DNA of 64,000 bases from Mycolicibacterium sediminis. Lineage in GTDB: Bacteria; Actinomycetota; Actinomycetes; Mycobacteriales; Mycobacteriaceae. The position numbers and the translations under genes were made by a program. The notes under the pieces were generated by a model, which saw only the letters and a list, made by a program, of their open reading frames with translations, was not told the origin of the DNA and searched no databases. The stretch lies in NCBI RefSeq assembly GCF_010731735.1, contig NZ_AP022588.1, positions 2,542,001-2,606,000 on the forward strand, given 5' to 3'. Below are positions 57,410-64,000 of this stretch, piece by piece (the stretch's first letter is position 1; the number at the start of each line of letters is the position of its first letter).

Positions 57410-58068
57410 TCGCACGCGCACACCACTCGGTGAACGAGGGCGACGTGCGCTCCGAGCCGGAACTGCCCAGCGTGCCGGACCTGGATCTGGCGTCGTCGGT
57501 CGACAACGTGGCGCACTTCGGCGGCGATCCGCGCCGGTACGCCCTGGCCGTGGCGGCTGCGCTGCGCGCGGCGCCCGACCTGGCCCGGTCGAGGGACGCG
57601 ATGTTCGCGGTGACGTCGGTGGCAGCGTGGCGCGCGGGGGTACTGGGGATCCGCGCCGACGCGTTGGCTCGCCTTCCGCAGCTCTCGCCGGACGCGGGCG
57701 GCGCCATGCTCGGCCTGCCGCCGGACGCGTTGTGGGCGTTCGGTTCCGGCCAGGCCTTCGACCGGTTCTACTGGCCGCTGCGGGCGGTCGACTCCTGGCA
57801 GCCGTTTGCCCGGCTCGGCGGGTTCACCGGTCTGGGCGGCGTGTGGACGTTCCCGCCGACCGCGCCGGTGGCGGAGGGTCCCGGCCGCTGGACGGTGGCG
57901 GTCGGGCCGGTGCGTTGGCGGATCGAGGCCGATCTGTTCGGTCACGCGCTCGACCCCGTCGGTCCGGTGGTGCCCGACCCGCCGTCTGCGAGCGAGCGGT
58001 ACACCGCGCAGGTGGTCGTCCGTCCGACGTCGTTCCTCGCCGACGTCGTGCCATGGCGGCCGACGTGA
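57406..58068 (+). CDS. hypothetical protein B of the MoxR-VWA cluster
   Basis: A 220-residue protein of no recognised family. Residues 40-95 are helical and Ala/Arg-rich (DPRRYALAVAAALRAAPDLARSRDAMFAVTSVAAWRAGVLGIRADAL). Residues 110-180 contain many Trp and Phe (ALWAFGSGQAFDRFYWPLRAVDSWQPFARLGGFTGLGGVWTF), and the C-terminal 40 residues are beta-rich. No signal peptide or helix to cross the membrane. The GTG start and the overlap on both sides tie it to MoxR and the metallopeptidase-VWA gene, so it is likely an adaptor or third partner. Confidence 0.72.
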   Translation: MIARAHHSVNEGDVRSEPELPSVPDLDLASSVDNVAHFGGDPRRYALAVAAALRAAPDLARSRDAMFAVTSVAAWRAGVLGIRADALARLPQLSPDAGGAMLGLPPDALWAFGSGQAFDRFYWPLRAVDSWQPFARLGGFTGLGGVWTFPPTAPVAEGPGRWTVAVGPVRWRIEADLFGHALDPVGPVVPDPPSASERYTAQVVVRPTSFLADVVPWRPT

Positions 58069-59936
58069 CGGGCCGTCCGCCCGACGATGCCGAACGGCTG
58101 GAATGGGTTCGCGCCCTTGACCTCTGGGGTGTTCAGGTGCACGTCCCCGAGATGGTGCGGGACGCGCGCATGGGGGCCTTCGCCTGGTTCTCCTTTCCGC
58201 CGTCGGTGCACGTCGACCTCGACGAACTCGCCCGTCAGGGCGCCCAGGGCCACCTGTTCAGCGTCTTCGCGCACGAGATCGGCCACCACGTGTTGTCGCC
58301 GAGCACCCGCGTCGGGTCGTTCACGCTGCTGCACCAGATGGCCCGGGCGATCACGGCGAGCGATCCGCGTCGATCATTACCGGTGGCGTCGACGGCCGCG
58401 CTGCTGTCCAACCTGTGGTCGGACATGCTGATCAACGAACGCGTGGCGCGGATGCAACGCCGCGTCGATCCCGTCGGCGAACCGGACATGATCGCGATGT
58501 GGCGGACGCTGACCAGGGATCGCGAGGGTGCGCGCGCGTCCGGTTCGGCGTGGTGGGTGATCCTGCGGGCCTACGAGATGTTGTGGTCGCTGCCCTCGGG
58601 GTCGTTGTGCGCCAGAGAAGTCCCCGAGGGACCGGCCGCCGCGGTCGAGGCCGCAAGGCGGCGCCAGGACGTCGATCCCGACGCCATCGACGTGTCCTCG
58701 GTCAGGGAGCGGGATCGGGACAAGGCACGCGCTCACCACGCCGCGGCGCTACGCGTACGCGCGGTCGAGGACGAGTTGATCCTGGGTCAGGCCGTTCGGC
58801 CCGACGTCGACGCCGGTCTCCTGGCCGACGCGGTGCGCACCTTCGGTGCGGATCCGGTGAGCGGAGCGTTGAGCTTCGGGATGATCCTGGCGCCGTACCT
58901 CGTCATCGAGGCCATCGTGTCGGGCGCGACGTCGGGGACGCCGCCCGGCGGGCTCGCGGGCGGGGGGTGCATCGAGGAACCGGGCGAGGTGCCCACCGCG
59001 GCTGAACTGGCCGAGGTGCTCGGGGATCCGCGGCTGTCGGAGCCGCCGGTCCACCCGGCGATGGAGTCGGTCGATGCCGAAGATGACTCGGGCGCACAGT
59101 CGTACGGCGTGGCGGAGACGCTCGCCCTGTTCTCCGGCGCAGATCCGCTCGCGGTCCTGCTCGCCTGGTACGAATCCGAGGCGCGGCGGTGGATCCGACC
59201 GCTGACCCAGCGGGGCCGGCCGCCCGCCGCGAACGCCATCCCCGGGCCGCTGGCGGTCTGGGAACTCGGCGACGACCTGACCGATCTGGACTGGTCCGCC
59301 TCTCTCGCAGCGAGTCCCACCGTCGTCCCGGGGGTGACGACGCGCCGCCGGACCGAGTTGCCCGACGAGCCGGCCGAGACGCGCGACTGGGTGGCGCTGG
59401 ACCTCTACGTCGATTCCTCGGGCTCGATGGTCCGCCCGAGCAGGGGATCGCCGGCCGTGCTCGCCGGGACGATCCTGACGTTGTCGGTCCTCAAGGGGGG
59501 CGGCCGGGTACGGGTGACGTCGTGGTCGGGTCCCGGGCAGGTGGCGGGCGGCAGCGTGTTCACCCGCGACCGCCTCGAGGTCATGCGGCAGCTGACGACG
59601 TTCTTCGGCGGTGGGACGACGTTCCCGCTGGATCTGCTCGCCGCGAGATACCCGCCCGAGGACCGTGGCCGCAGCGGCGAACGCCGGCACCTCGTGGTGC
59701 TCTCCGACGACGGCCTCTCGTCGTTCTTCGGCACGGGCCAGGAGGCCTACGCGGGCGTGGCGGCGCGAGTCCGGCGGGTCGTGGACACGGCGACCCTGCT
59801 GGTCGAGGATCGGTCCCGTTCCATGGCGCTACCGGCGGCCGAGGCCGGTTACGACGTGGGTTACCTCGACGACATGGCGAGCGCTCCCAGGGTCTGCGCC
59901 GACCTCGCGGCACGGATCGCGGGTCATCATGGCTGA
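58053..59936 (+). CDS. fused HEXXH metallopeptidase - VWA domain protein
   Basis: A 627-residue protein. The N-terminal domain carries HEIGHH at 74-79 (zinc ligands His74 and His78, catalytic Glu75) and NLWSDMLIN near residue 130, a third-ligand region like that of DUF2201/COG3864 metallopeptidases, which also pair with MoxR. A central 200-residue helical linker follows. The C-terminal VWA domain has a MIDAS of Asp454-x-Ser-x-Ser458, a Thr-rich loop GGGTTF and VLSDDG near 550. ATG overlaps the previous gene by 16 bases; GTG 58065 would give a four-base overlap and is equally possible. Confidence 0.85.
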   Translation: MAADVTGRPPDDAERLEWVRALDLWGVQVHVPEMVRDARMGAFAWFSFPPSVHVDLDELARQGAQGHLFSVFAHEIGHHVLSPSTRVGSFTLLHQMARAITASDPRRSLPVASTAALLSNLWSDMLINERVARMQRRVDPVGEPDMIAMWRTLTRDREGARASGSAWWVILRAYEMLWSLPSGSLCAREVPEGPAAAVEAARRRQDVDPDAIDVSSVRERDRDKARAHHAAALRVRAVEDELILGQAVRPDVDAGLLADAVRTFGADPVSGALSFGMILAPYLVIEAIVSGATSGTPPGGLAGGGCIEEPGEVPTAAELAEVLGDPRLSEPPVHPAMESVDAEDDSGAQSYGVAETLALFSGADPLAVLLAWYESEARRWIRPLTQRGRPPAANAIPGPLAVWELGDDLTDLDWSASLAASPTVVPGVTTRRRTELPDEPAETRDWVALDLYVDSSGSMVRPSRGSPAVLAGTILTLSVLKGGGRVRVTSWSGPGQVAGGSVFTRDRLEVMRQLTTFFGGGTTFPLDLLAARYPPEDRGRSGERRHLVVLSDDGLSSFFGTGQEAYAGVAARVRRVVDTATLLVEDRSRSMALPAAEAGYDVGYLDDMASAPRVCADLAARIAGHHG

Positions 59937-60573
59937 CGGCCTCGGCGATCGGCCCGATCCCGCTGCGGTGCTGGCCAATTGGCTGGCCGAGAACCTCGAC
60001 GAGGAGGCCGTCTGGACGGGCCTTCGGGAGGGGCCGTCGGTGGACGAGGTCGCGGCACGGCTGAGTACGACACCGCAGTCCTTCCTGGTCGACACGGTGA
60101 ACGTCGTCGCCCTCGCAGGCGACGTGTTCGATGGAGCGCGGGTCGTCGAGGCGGCGGAACGGATCAGACGACGGGGTACGCCGCAGTCCGTTCTCGGTGC
60201 TGCCGTGGGCCTGTGGTTGTTCGCGAGCCAGGAACTCGTCGGGCCGTTCAGCGTGCCGCTTCGGGACGACCACGCCGCGGACGCCGTGCTGGCGCTCGCG
60301 TTCCGCGTGGCGTCGCTGGTCGAGCCGCGCCGGTGGCTCACCGACGCCGAGCGCCGCGACGAGGCGGTCCGCACGTTCCTGCTGTGGAACGGACTGCTGC
60401 CACGCGGCGAGGACTCCGCGCAGGCACGATCGATCCACGAGATGCGCGACTCGGTGCGGCGAGAAAGCGCCCTCGCCCAGGCGGTGGCCGACCACGCACA
60501 CCGCATGGAGGTCCAACGTCGTCTCGCCGACGCCAAGGCCGAGGAGGCGGCGGCCCGGTACAACCATGAGTGA
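59929..60573 (+). CDS. hypothetical protein D of the MoxR-VWA cluster
   Basis: A 214-residue protein, almost all helix, unlike any family I recognise. The N-terminal part (RPDPAAVLANWLAENLDEEAVWTGLREGPSVDEVAARLS) resembles an acidic interaction segment. The middle has VLGAAVGLWLFASQELVGPF. The last 60 residues form a charged coiled coil rich in Arg, Glu and Ala (MRDSVRRESALAQAVADHAHRMEVQRRLADAKAEEAAARY). It overlaps its neighbours by eight bases on each side. A scaffold or substrate-recognition role is guessed. Confidence 0.72.
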   Translation: MADGLGDRPDPAAVLANWLAENLDEEAVWTGLREGPSVDEVAARLSTTPQSFLVDTVNVVALAGDVFDGARVVEAAERIRRRGTPQSVLGAAVGLWLFASQELVGPFSVPLRDDHAADAVLALAFRVASLVEPRRWLTDAERRDEAVRTFLLWNGLLPRGEDSAQARSIHEMRDSVRRESALAQAVADHAHRMEVQRRLADAKAEEAAARYNHE

Positions 60574-61909
60574 CGACCCGTTGGAGCTGCCCGACTACGT
60601 GCCCGGCGCGCGGATGGCGCTCACCGACGAGCAACGATGGCCGGGTCTGTCCGAGTCCGGGCGGTCGCGTCTCTTCGACTTCGAGCGCCATCGGTCGGCT
60701 CCCCCCTGGCGACACCGGACCGGCCACCGTCTCGATCGGGCTCAGCAGGAAGCGGCCACCCGTCAACTGCCGCTCGACGATTGGTTACCGCGGCACCTCG
60801 AGCTGGCCGCGTCGCTATGCGCGTATCGGCGCTGGCCTCGTCCGCTGCGCACGCTGGCCGACTTCCCGCTGATCAGCCGGGAGGACCTGGTCGACGACAT
60901 CGCGGCCTTCGTCCCGTCCGGGGTCGACCTGGACAGGATGCTGCACGGGACGAGTTCGGGCAGTACCGGTGCGGCGCTGGTGATGCCGGACGACCCCGAT
61001 GAGTTGGCGCGCGGCTTCCACTGGTTGCGGGGCCTCGTCGGTGAGCACTGGTCTCCCAGTCCCGCGCGGCTGGCGTTGGCCCAGGTGGTGTTTCAGCGCC
61101 AGGCGTTCACGTACGCGTCCGTCGTTCCCGCCTTCGGGGAGGCGCTGATGGCGCGGCTCAACCTTCATCCCGACTCATGGCCGGGACGAGCCGAACAGCG
61201 CGACGAGTTTTTGCGCTACGCCGACCCGCAGGTCATCAGCGGGTCGCCGACCTCGTTGGAGGTGCTGCTGGAGCCTGCGCTGGTGGGCGCGCTGCGTCCC
61301 CTCGGGCTGATCTCCGGTGCGACCTCGCTGACGGCGTCGCTGCGACACGCCCTCGAAACCGCTTACGGGTGCGCGGTTCTCGACGTCTACGGGCTGCACG
61401 AGACCCGGCCGATCGCCGTCAGCGCCGACGGCGGACCGTTCGAGGTCGCGCAACGTCGGGTGCACGTCGAGGTGCTGGACGACGACGGCTCACCCACGCC
61501 CGCCGGCGAGAGCGGCGAGGTCGTGGTGACCAGTGGCGAGAACGCCTATCTGCCACTGGTTCGCTACCGCACCGGCGACCGTGCTCGCCTGGTCACGCAC
61601 CGGGGACGTCCGGCGCTCGCCGACCTCGAAGGCCGTGCGCCGACCACATTCGTGGCCGCGTCCGGTGCGACGGTGCCATGCGTGGACCTCACCCAGCAGT
61701 TGCAGGCGGCGGGTGCCCGCGGGTGGACCGTCACGCAGCGCGAGGACGGGCAGACGTCGGCGGTGATCGCGTCGGGTGACCGCGCGCGGGTGGCCGAATG
61801 CCTCGAACTCCTGCTCGGCCGTCCCGTCGAGGTCATTCGCGTGGCATCGCTCGCCGACCTCGGGCCGGGCAAGCCGCGCCGCTACCAGTCGTCGGCCGGG
61901 AACGCCTAG
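60566..61909 (+). CDS. PaaK-like adenylate-forming enzyme of the MoxR-VWA cluster
   Basis: A 447-residue member of the ANL superfamily close to phenylacetate-CoA ligase and F390 synthetase. Motifs in order are GTSSGSTGAAL (ATP loop, about 130-140), ISGATSLTA, YGLHETRP near residue 273, YRTGDRARL near 333, and a C-terminal GKPRRYQ with the catalytic-type lysine. These activate a carboxylate as AMP ester and transfer it to a thiol or amine. No phenylacetate genes are near; it ends the five-gene overlap, so it may conjugate or tag something for the MoxR-VWA machine. Confidence 0.85.
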   Translation: MSDDPLELPDYVPGARMALTDEQRWPGLSESGRSRLFDFERHRSAPPWRHRTGHRLDRAQQEAATRQLPLDDWLPRHLELAASLCAYRRWPRPLRTLADFPLISREDLVDDIAAFVPSGVDLDRMLHGTSSGSTGAALVMPDDPDELARGFHWLRGLVGEHWSPSPARLALAQVVFQRQAFTYASVVPAFGEALMARLNLHPDSWPGRAEQRDEFLRYADPQVISGSPTSLEVLLEPALVGALRPLGLISGATSLTASLRHALETAYGCAVLDVYGLHETRPIAVSADGGPFEVAQRRVHVEVLDDDGSPTPAGESGEVVVTSGENAYLPLVRYRTGDRARLVTHRGRPALADLEGRAPTTFVAASGATVPCVDLTQQLQAAGARGWTVTQREDGQTSAVIASGDRARVAECLELLLGRPVEVIRVASLADLGPGKPRRYQSSAGNA

Positions 61910-61920
61910 TCGTTCGTCGG
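61898..61920 (+). repeat. 23-base direct repeat, copy 1
   Basis: GGGAACGCCTAGTCGTTCGTCGG spans the stop codon of the PaaK-like gene and matches the copy at 62050-62072 in 21 of 23 positions. The pair brackets the 129 bases between the two stops. Confidence 0.7.
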
Positions 61921-62049
61921 CGCGCGCCGCAGCCGAACGGTCCTCCACCGGTCAGACGTCGACTACGTCCCTGTCTCGCAACCAATCCGGGCACGCACTG
62001 TTCTGCACCGGGCTGCCAAGGTAACCGATGCGCCGGCGGCCGCGACCCC

Positions 62050-62072
62050 GGGAACGGCTAGTTGTTCGTCGG
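62050..62072 (+). repeat. 23-base direct repeat, copy 2
   Basis: GGGAACGGCTAGTTGTTCGTCGG covers the last codons and stop of the HNH gene on the opposite strand. It differs from copy 1 at two positions. The 129 bases between the copies contain no supported gene. Confidence 0.7.
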
Positions 62073-63290
62073 TGGTGGTTGGAAGGGTGTGTACCACCAC
62101 CATTGGGCGCGTTCGCCGAGTGGTCCGCGGCAGGGCGGCACGTCCGGCGGTGCAGTGGTGGGTGGTCGGGCCAGTGATGCGCCGGTGAGTTCGCGGCCGT
62201 CGGCGTCGGTGACGACGAGGTGGTCGGCGGGTCCGGTGATGGTGATGGCGCCGCGGTGGTGGTGGCGGTGGTGGAACGGGCACAGCAGGACCAGGTTCGA
62301 TGGTTCGGTGGGCCCGCCGTCTTCCCAGTGGACGATGTGGTGGGCGTGCAGGCCGCGGGTGGCGCCGCAGCCGGGGACCACGCAACCTCGGTCGCGGTGT
62401 TCGAGGACGCGGCGTAGCCGGCGGTCGACGGTGCGGGTGGTGCGGCCGGATCCGATGACGCGGCCGTGGCGTTGGAACCAGACTTCGCAGGTGGCGTCGC
62501 AGGTGAGGTAGCGGCGTTCGTCGTCGGCCAGCAGTGGGCCCAGGTGCAGTGCGGCGACGGGTTTGTCGGCGTCGACGTGGACGACGACGGTGGTGCGTTG
62601 TCCGTGGGGTCGGCGGGCCACCTCGGTGTCCCAGCCCGCGTCGACCAGGCTGGTGAACGCGTCGACGCCGTCGGGGAAGGTCTCGTCGTCGCCGTGCTGG
62701 TCGGCCTTCCAGTCCGCGATGAGCGCGTCGAGGTGGGATTGGTGGGCGGCTTCGAATTTCGCGGCGTCGAGGCGGGGGAGTCGGATCTTCCAGGTGGCGT
62801 AGTCCTCGCCGGGTCCGACGGTCTTGGTGATGAAGCTGGTGGGTTGCGGCGACGGGGTGGGGTCGGGTCGCGGTTCGAGTTTGACCGCTTTGCGCAACTG
62901 GTTGACGGTGGCCACTTCGGCGAGGTCGGCGTAGTGGTCGTCGGAGCCGTTGGCGGCGCGTTCGGCGATGACGCCGACCTGGTCGAGGGACAGTCGGCCT
63001 TCCCGGAGGCCGTCGGTGCAGCGGGGGAAGTCGTCGGCGCGTTGGGCGACGGCGACGACGGTCTCGGCGTTGCGGGCGGAGATGCCGGTCTTCCAGGCGA
63101 CCAGGGCGGCGATGGAGCGGCAGCCGGTGGATCCCCAGAGTCCGTCGCGGTCGATTTCGGCGATGATGTCGACGAGTCGGCCGTCGATGGCGTTGCGCTG
63201 TCCGGTCAGTTCGGCGATCTCCTCGAAGAATGCGTCGAGTCGGTCCACGGGGCGTCGCTCATCGGCCAAAGTGGCTGCGGCGGTGGACAT
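62058..63290 (-). CDS. DUF222 / HNH endonuclease-domain protein (13E12 family)
   Basis: A 410-residue protein of the mycobacterial REP13E12-type family. Residues 1-270 are DUF222 (helical, with LSLDQVGVIAERAAN). The HNH domain lies at about 295-355, with zinc Cys in CVVPGCGA and the catalytic HAHHIVHWEDGGPTEPSNLVLLCPFHHRHHH. The tail is Pro/Trp-rich. The family is often multicopy, variable between strains and linked to mobile elements and prophage sites. GATAAT lies six bases before ATG on the minus strand. It ends inside copy 2 of a direct repeat. Confidence 0.9.
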   Translation of the reverse strand: MSTAAATLADERRPVDRLDAFFEEIAELTGQRNAIDGRLVDIIAEIDRDGLWGSTGCRSIAALVAWKTGISARNAETVVAVAQRADDFPRCTDGLREGRLSLDQVGVIAERAANGSDDHYADLAEVATVNQLRKAVKLEPRPDPTPSPQPTSFITKTVGPGEDYATWKIRLPRLDAAKFEAAHQSHLDALIADWKADQHGDDETFPDGVDAFTSLVDAGWDTEVARRPHGQRTTVVVHVDADKPVAALHLGPLLADDERRYLTCDATCEVWFQRHGRVIGSGRTTRTVDRRLRRVLEHRDRGCVVPGCGATRGLHAHHIVHWEDGGPTEPSNLVLLCPFHHRHHHRGAITITGPADHLVVTDADGRELTGASLARPPTTAPPDVPPCRGPLGERAQWWWYTPFQPPPTNN

Positions 63291-63329
63291 GACACCATTA
63301 TCGCACCGGGGTCCGACAAGCCCGATCCG

Positions 63330-64000
63330 CTACCAGGTCTGCTCGGCCGACCGCACCAGGATCTCGTTGACGGCGACGCGGCGGTCCCGGGTGACCATGA
63401 AGACCACGGCCTCGGCGACGTCGGACGGCAGCAGCGGGACCATGCCCTCCGTGCGCCGAGCCGTGGCTTCGCGGTCGGCGTCGGGCAGGTGGTCGGTGAT
63501 CTCGGTCTGCACGGTGCCGGGTTCCACCAGGCCGACGCGGACCCGCGCGCCGAGGACTTCCTGGCGCAACGACTCGGAGAACGCGCCGATCCCGAACTTC
63601 GTCAACGAGTAGACCGCGGTGCCCGGTCTGGCGACGCGGCCTCCCGTCGAGCTGATGTTGACGACGTCGGCGACCCGGCGAGGTGACTCCCCTGCGGCGG
63701 AGATCAGGTGCGGTAGGGCGGCGCGCGTGACGTACAGCAGTCCGTTGACGTTGATCGACAGCATGTGCTCCCAGTCGGAGGGGTCGGCCTCGGCGGCCGG
63801 GCCGATGCGCATCACCCCGGCGTTGTTCACCACGACGTCTAACCGGCCCAGCCGCTGGACCGTGAATTCCACTGCGGCGAGGGCCTGTTCGCGGTCGGAC
63901 ACGTCGGCCTCGATGGTGACGGCACGCCCGCCCGCGGTCGTGATCCTCGCCTCGAGGTCGGACAGTCGGTCCCGCCGCCGAGCGACCAGGGCGACCGTCG
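63330..64000 (-). CDS. short-chain dehydrogenase (5' end outside window)
   Basis: Partial classical SDR. The visible 223 residues run from TVALVARRRDRLSDLEARI through DVSDREQALAAV, NNAGVMRIGP, VNISSTGG with the catalytic Ser and YSLTK with Tyr and Lys to the C terminus RSAEQTW. The frame stays open to base 64000, so the cofactor-binding GxxxGxG and the start lie beyond the window. The product is an NAD(P)-dependent oxidoreductase of unknown substrate, 39 bases from the HNH gene start on the same strand. Confidence 0.9.
   Translation of the reverse strand, partial: TVALVARRRDRLSDLEARITTAGGRAVTIEADVSDREQALAAVEFTVQRLGRLDVVVNNAGVMRIGPAAEADPSDWEHMLSINVNGLLYVTRAALPHLISAAGESPRRVADVVNISSTGGRVARPGTAVYSLTKFGIGAFSESLRQEVLGARVRVGLVEPGTVQTEITDHLPDADREATARRTEGMVPLLPSDVAEAVVFMVTRDRRVAVNEILVRSAEQTW

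Noticed and set aside
52838..57421. 1527-residue continuous minus-strand frame joining acrA1 to sequence opposite htdY and MoxR
   Set aside because: Only residues from ATG 54853 on match a protein family. The upstream 850 residues are antisense to two solid genes.

Overview
This window is the chromosome of a high-GC actinobacterium, almost certainly a Mycobacterium or Mycolicibacterium. The gene content and order match the part of the Mycobacterium tuberculosis map from rplM-rpsI through glmM, glmS, nnrD, gadB, alr, tsaE/B/D, groES-groEL1, whiB3, sigD-rsdA, guaB2-guaB3-choD and guaA to imuA'-imuB, iunH, acrA1 and htdY (comparison is from memory). Many starts are GTG, many neighbouring genes share four bases (GTGA or ATGA), and many first genes start 6-7 bases after a TANNNT box. 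No rRNA, tRNA, insertion sequence or CRISPR array was seen.

Layout. 1-2.9 kb: late corrin amidation genes cobQ and cobB, convergent. 2.9-5.5 kb: rplM-rpsI behind a structured leader, then glmM. 5.5-7.1 kb: a two-gene unit with type VII secretion signatures. 7.2-10.7 kb (minus strand): DEAD-box helicase, an F420-type oxidoreductase and an alpha/beta hydrolase lacking its nucleophile. 10.7-13.5 kb: glmS and a hydrolase. 13.5-14.9 kb: a DYGAP-type hydrolase divergent from a CGNR zinc-finger regulator over a triple-repeat operator. 15-23 kb: nnrD, gadB, then an overlapping chain alr-hydrolase-tsaE-tsaB-rimI-tsaD for cell-wall D-alanine and tRNA t6A synthesis. 23.1-25.4 kb: CIRCE-controlled groES-groEL1. 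25.4-29 kb: a LysR regulator with a divergent hydrolase and flavin-binding protein, and a DUF4349 lipoprotein. 29-32.8 kb: whiB3, an Rv3415c-like protein, sigD-rsdA and a DUF5319 protein. 33-39 kb: guanine nucleotide synthesis (guaB2, guaB3, guaA) with choD between them.

39-44.3 kb (minus strand): a mymA-like operon (lipase, SDR, diiron protein, flavin monooxygenase, MerR regulator) behind a perfect 12-base inverted repeat that overlaps its -35 box. 44.4-48.2 kb (minus strand): a small lipoprotein, a membrane-anchored S53 protease, a PrsW-like zinc-ribbon membrane protein and a single-pass membrane protein. 48.2-50.8 kb: LexA-controlled imuA'-imuB mutasome. 50.8-51.8 kb: ohrR-ohr behind a textbook OhrR box. 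51.8-55.8 kb: iunH, acrA1 and htdY.

The most interesting region is 55.8-61.9 kb: five overlapping genes encoding a MoxR-type AAA+ ATPase, an unknown protein, a fused HEXXH metallopeptidase-VWA protein, a second unknown protein and a PaaK-like adenylate-forming ligase. The set looks like one machine and I know no named system with this composition. It is followed by a DUF222/HNH (13E12-type) gene bounded by a 23-base near-repeat, and a partial SDR at the right edge.
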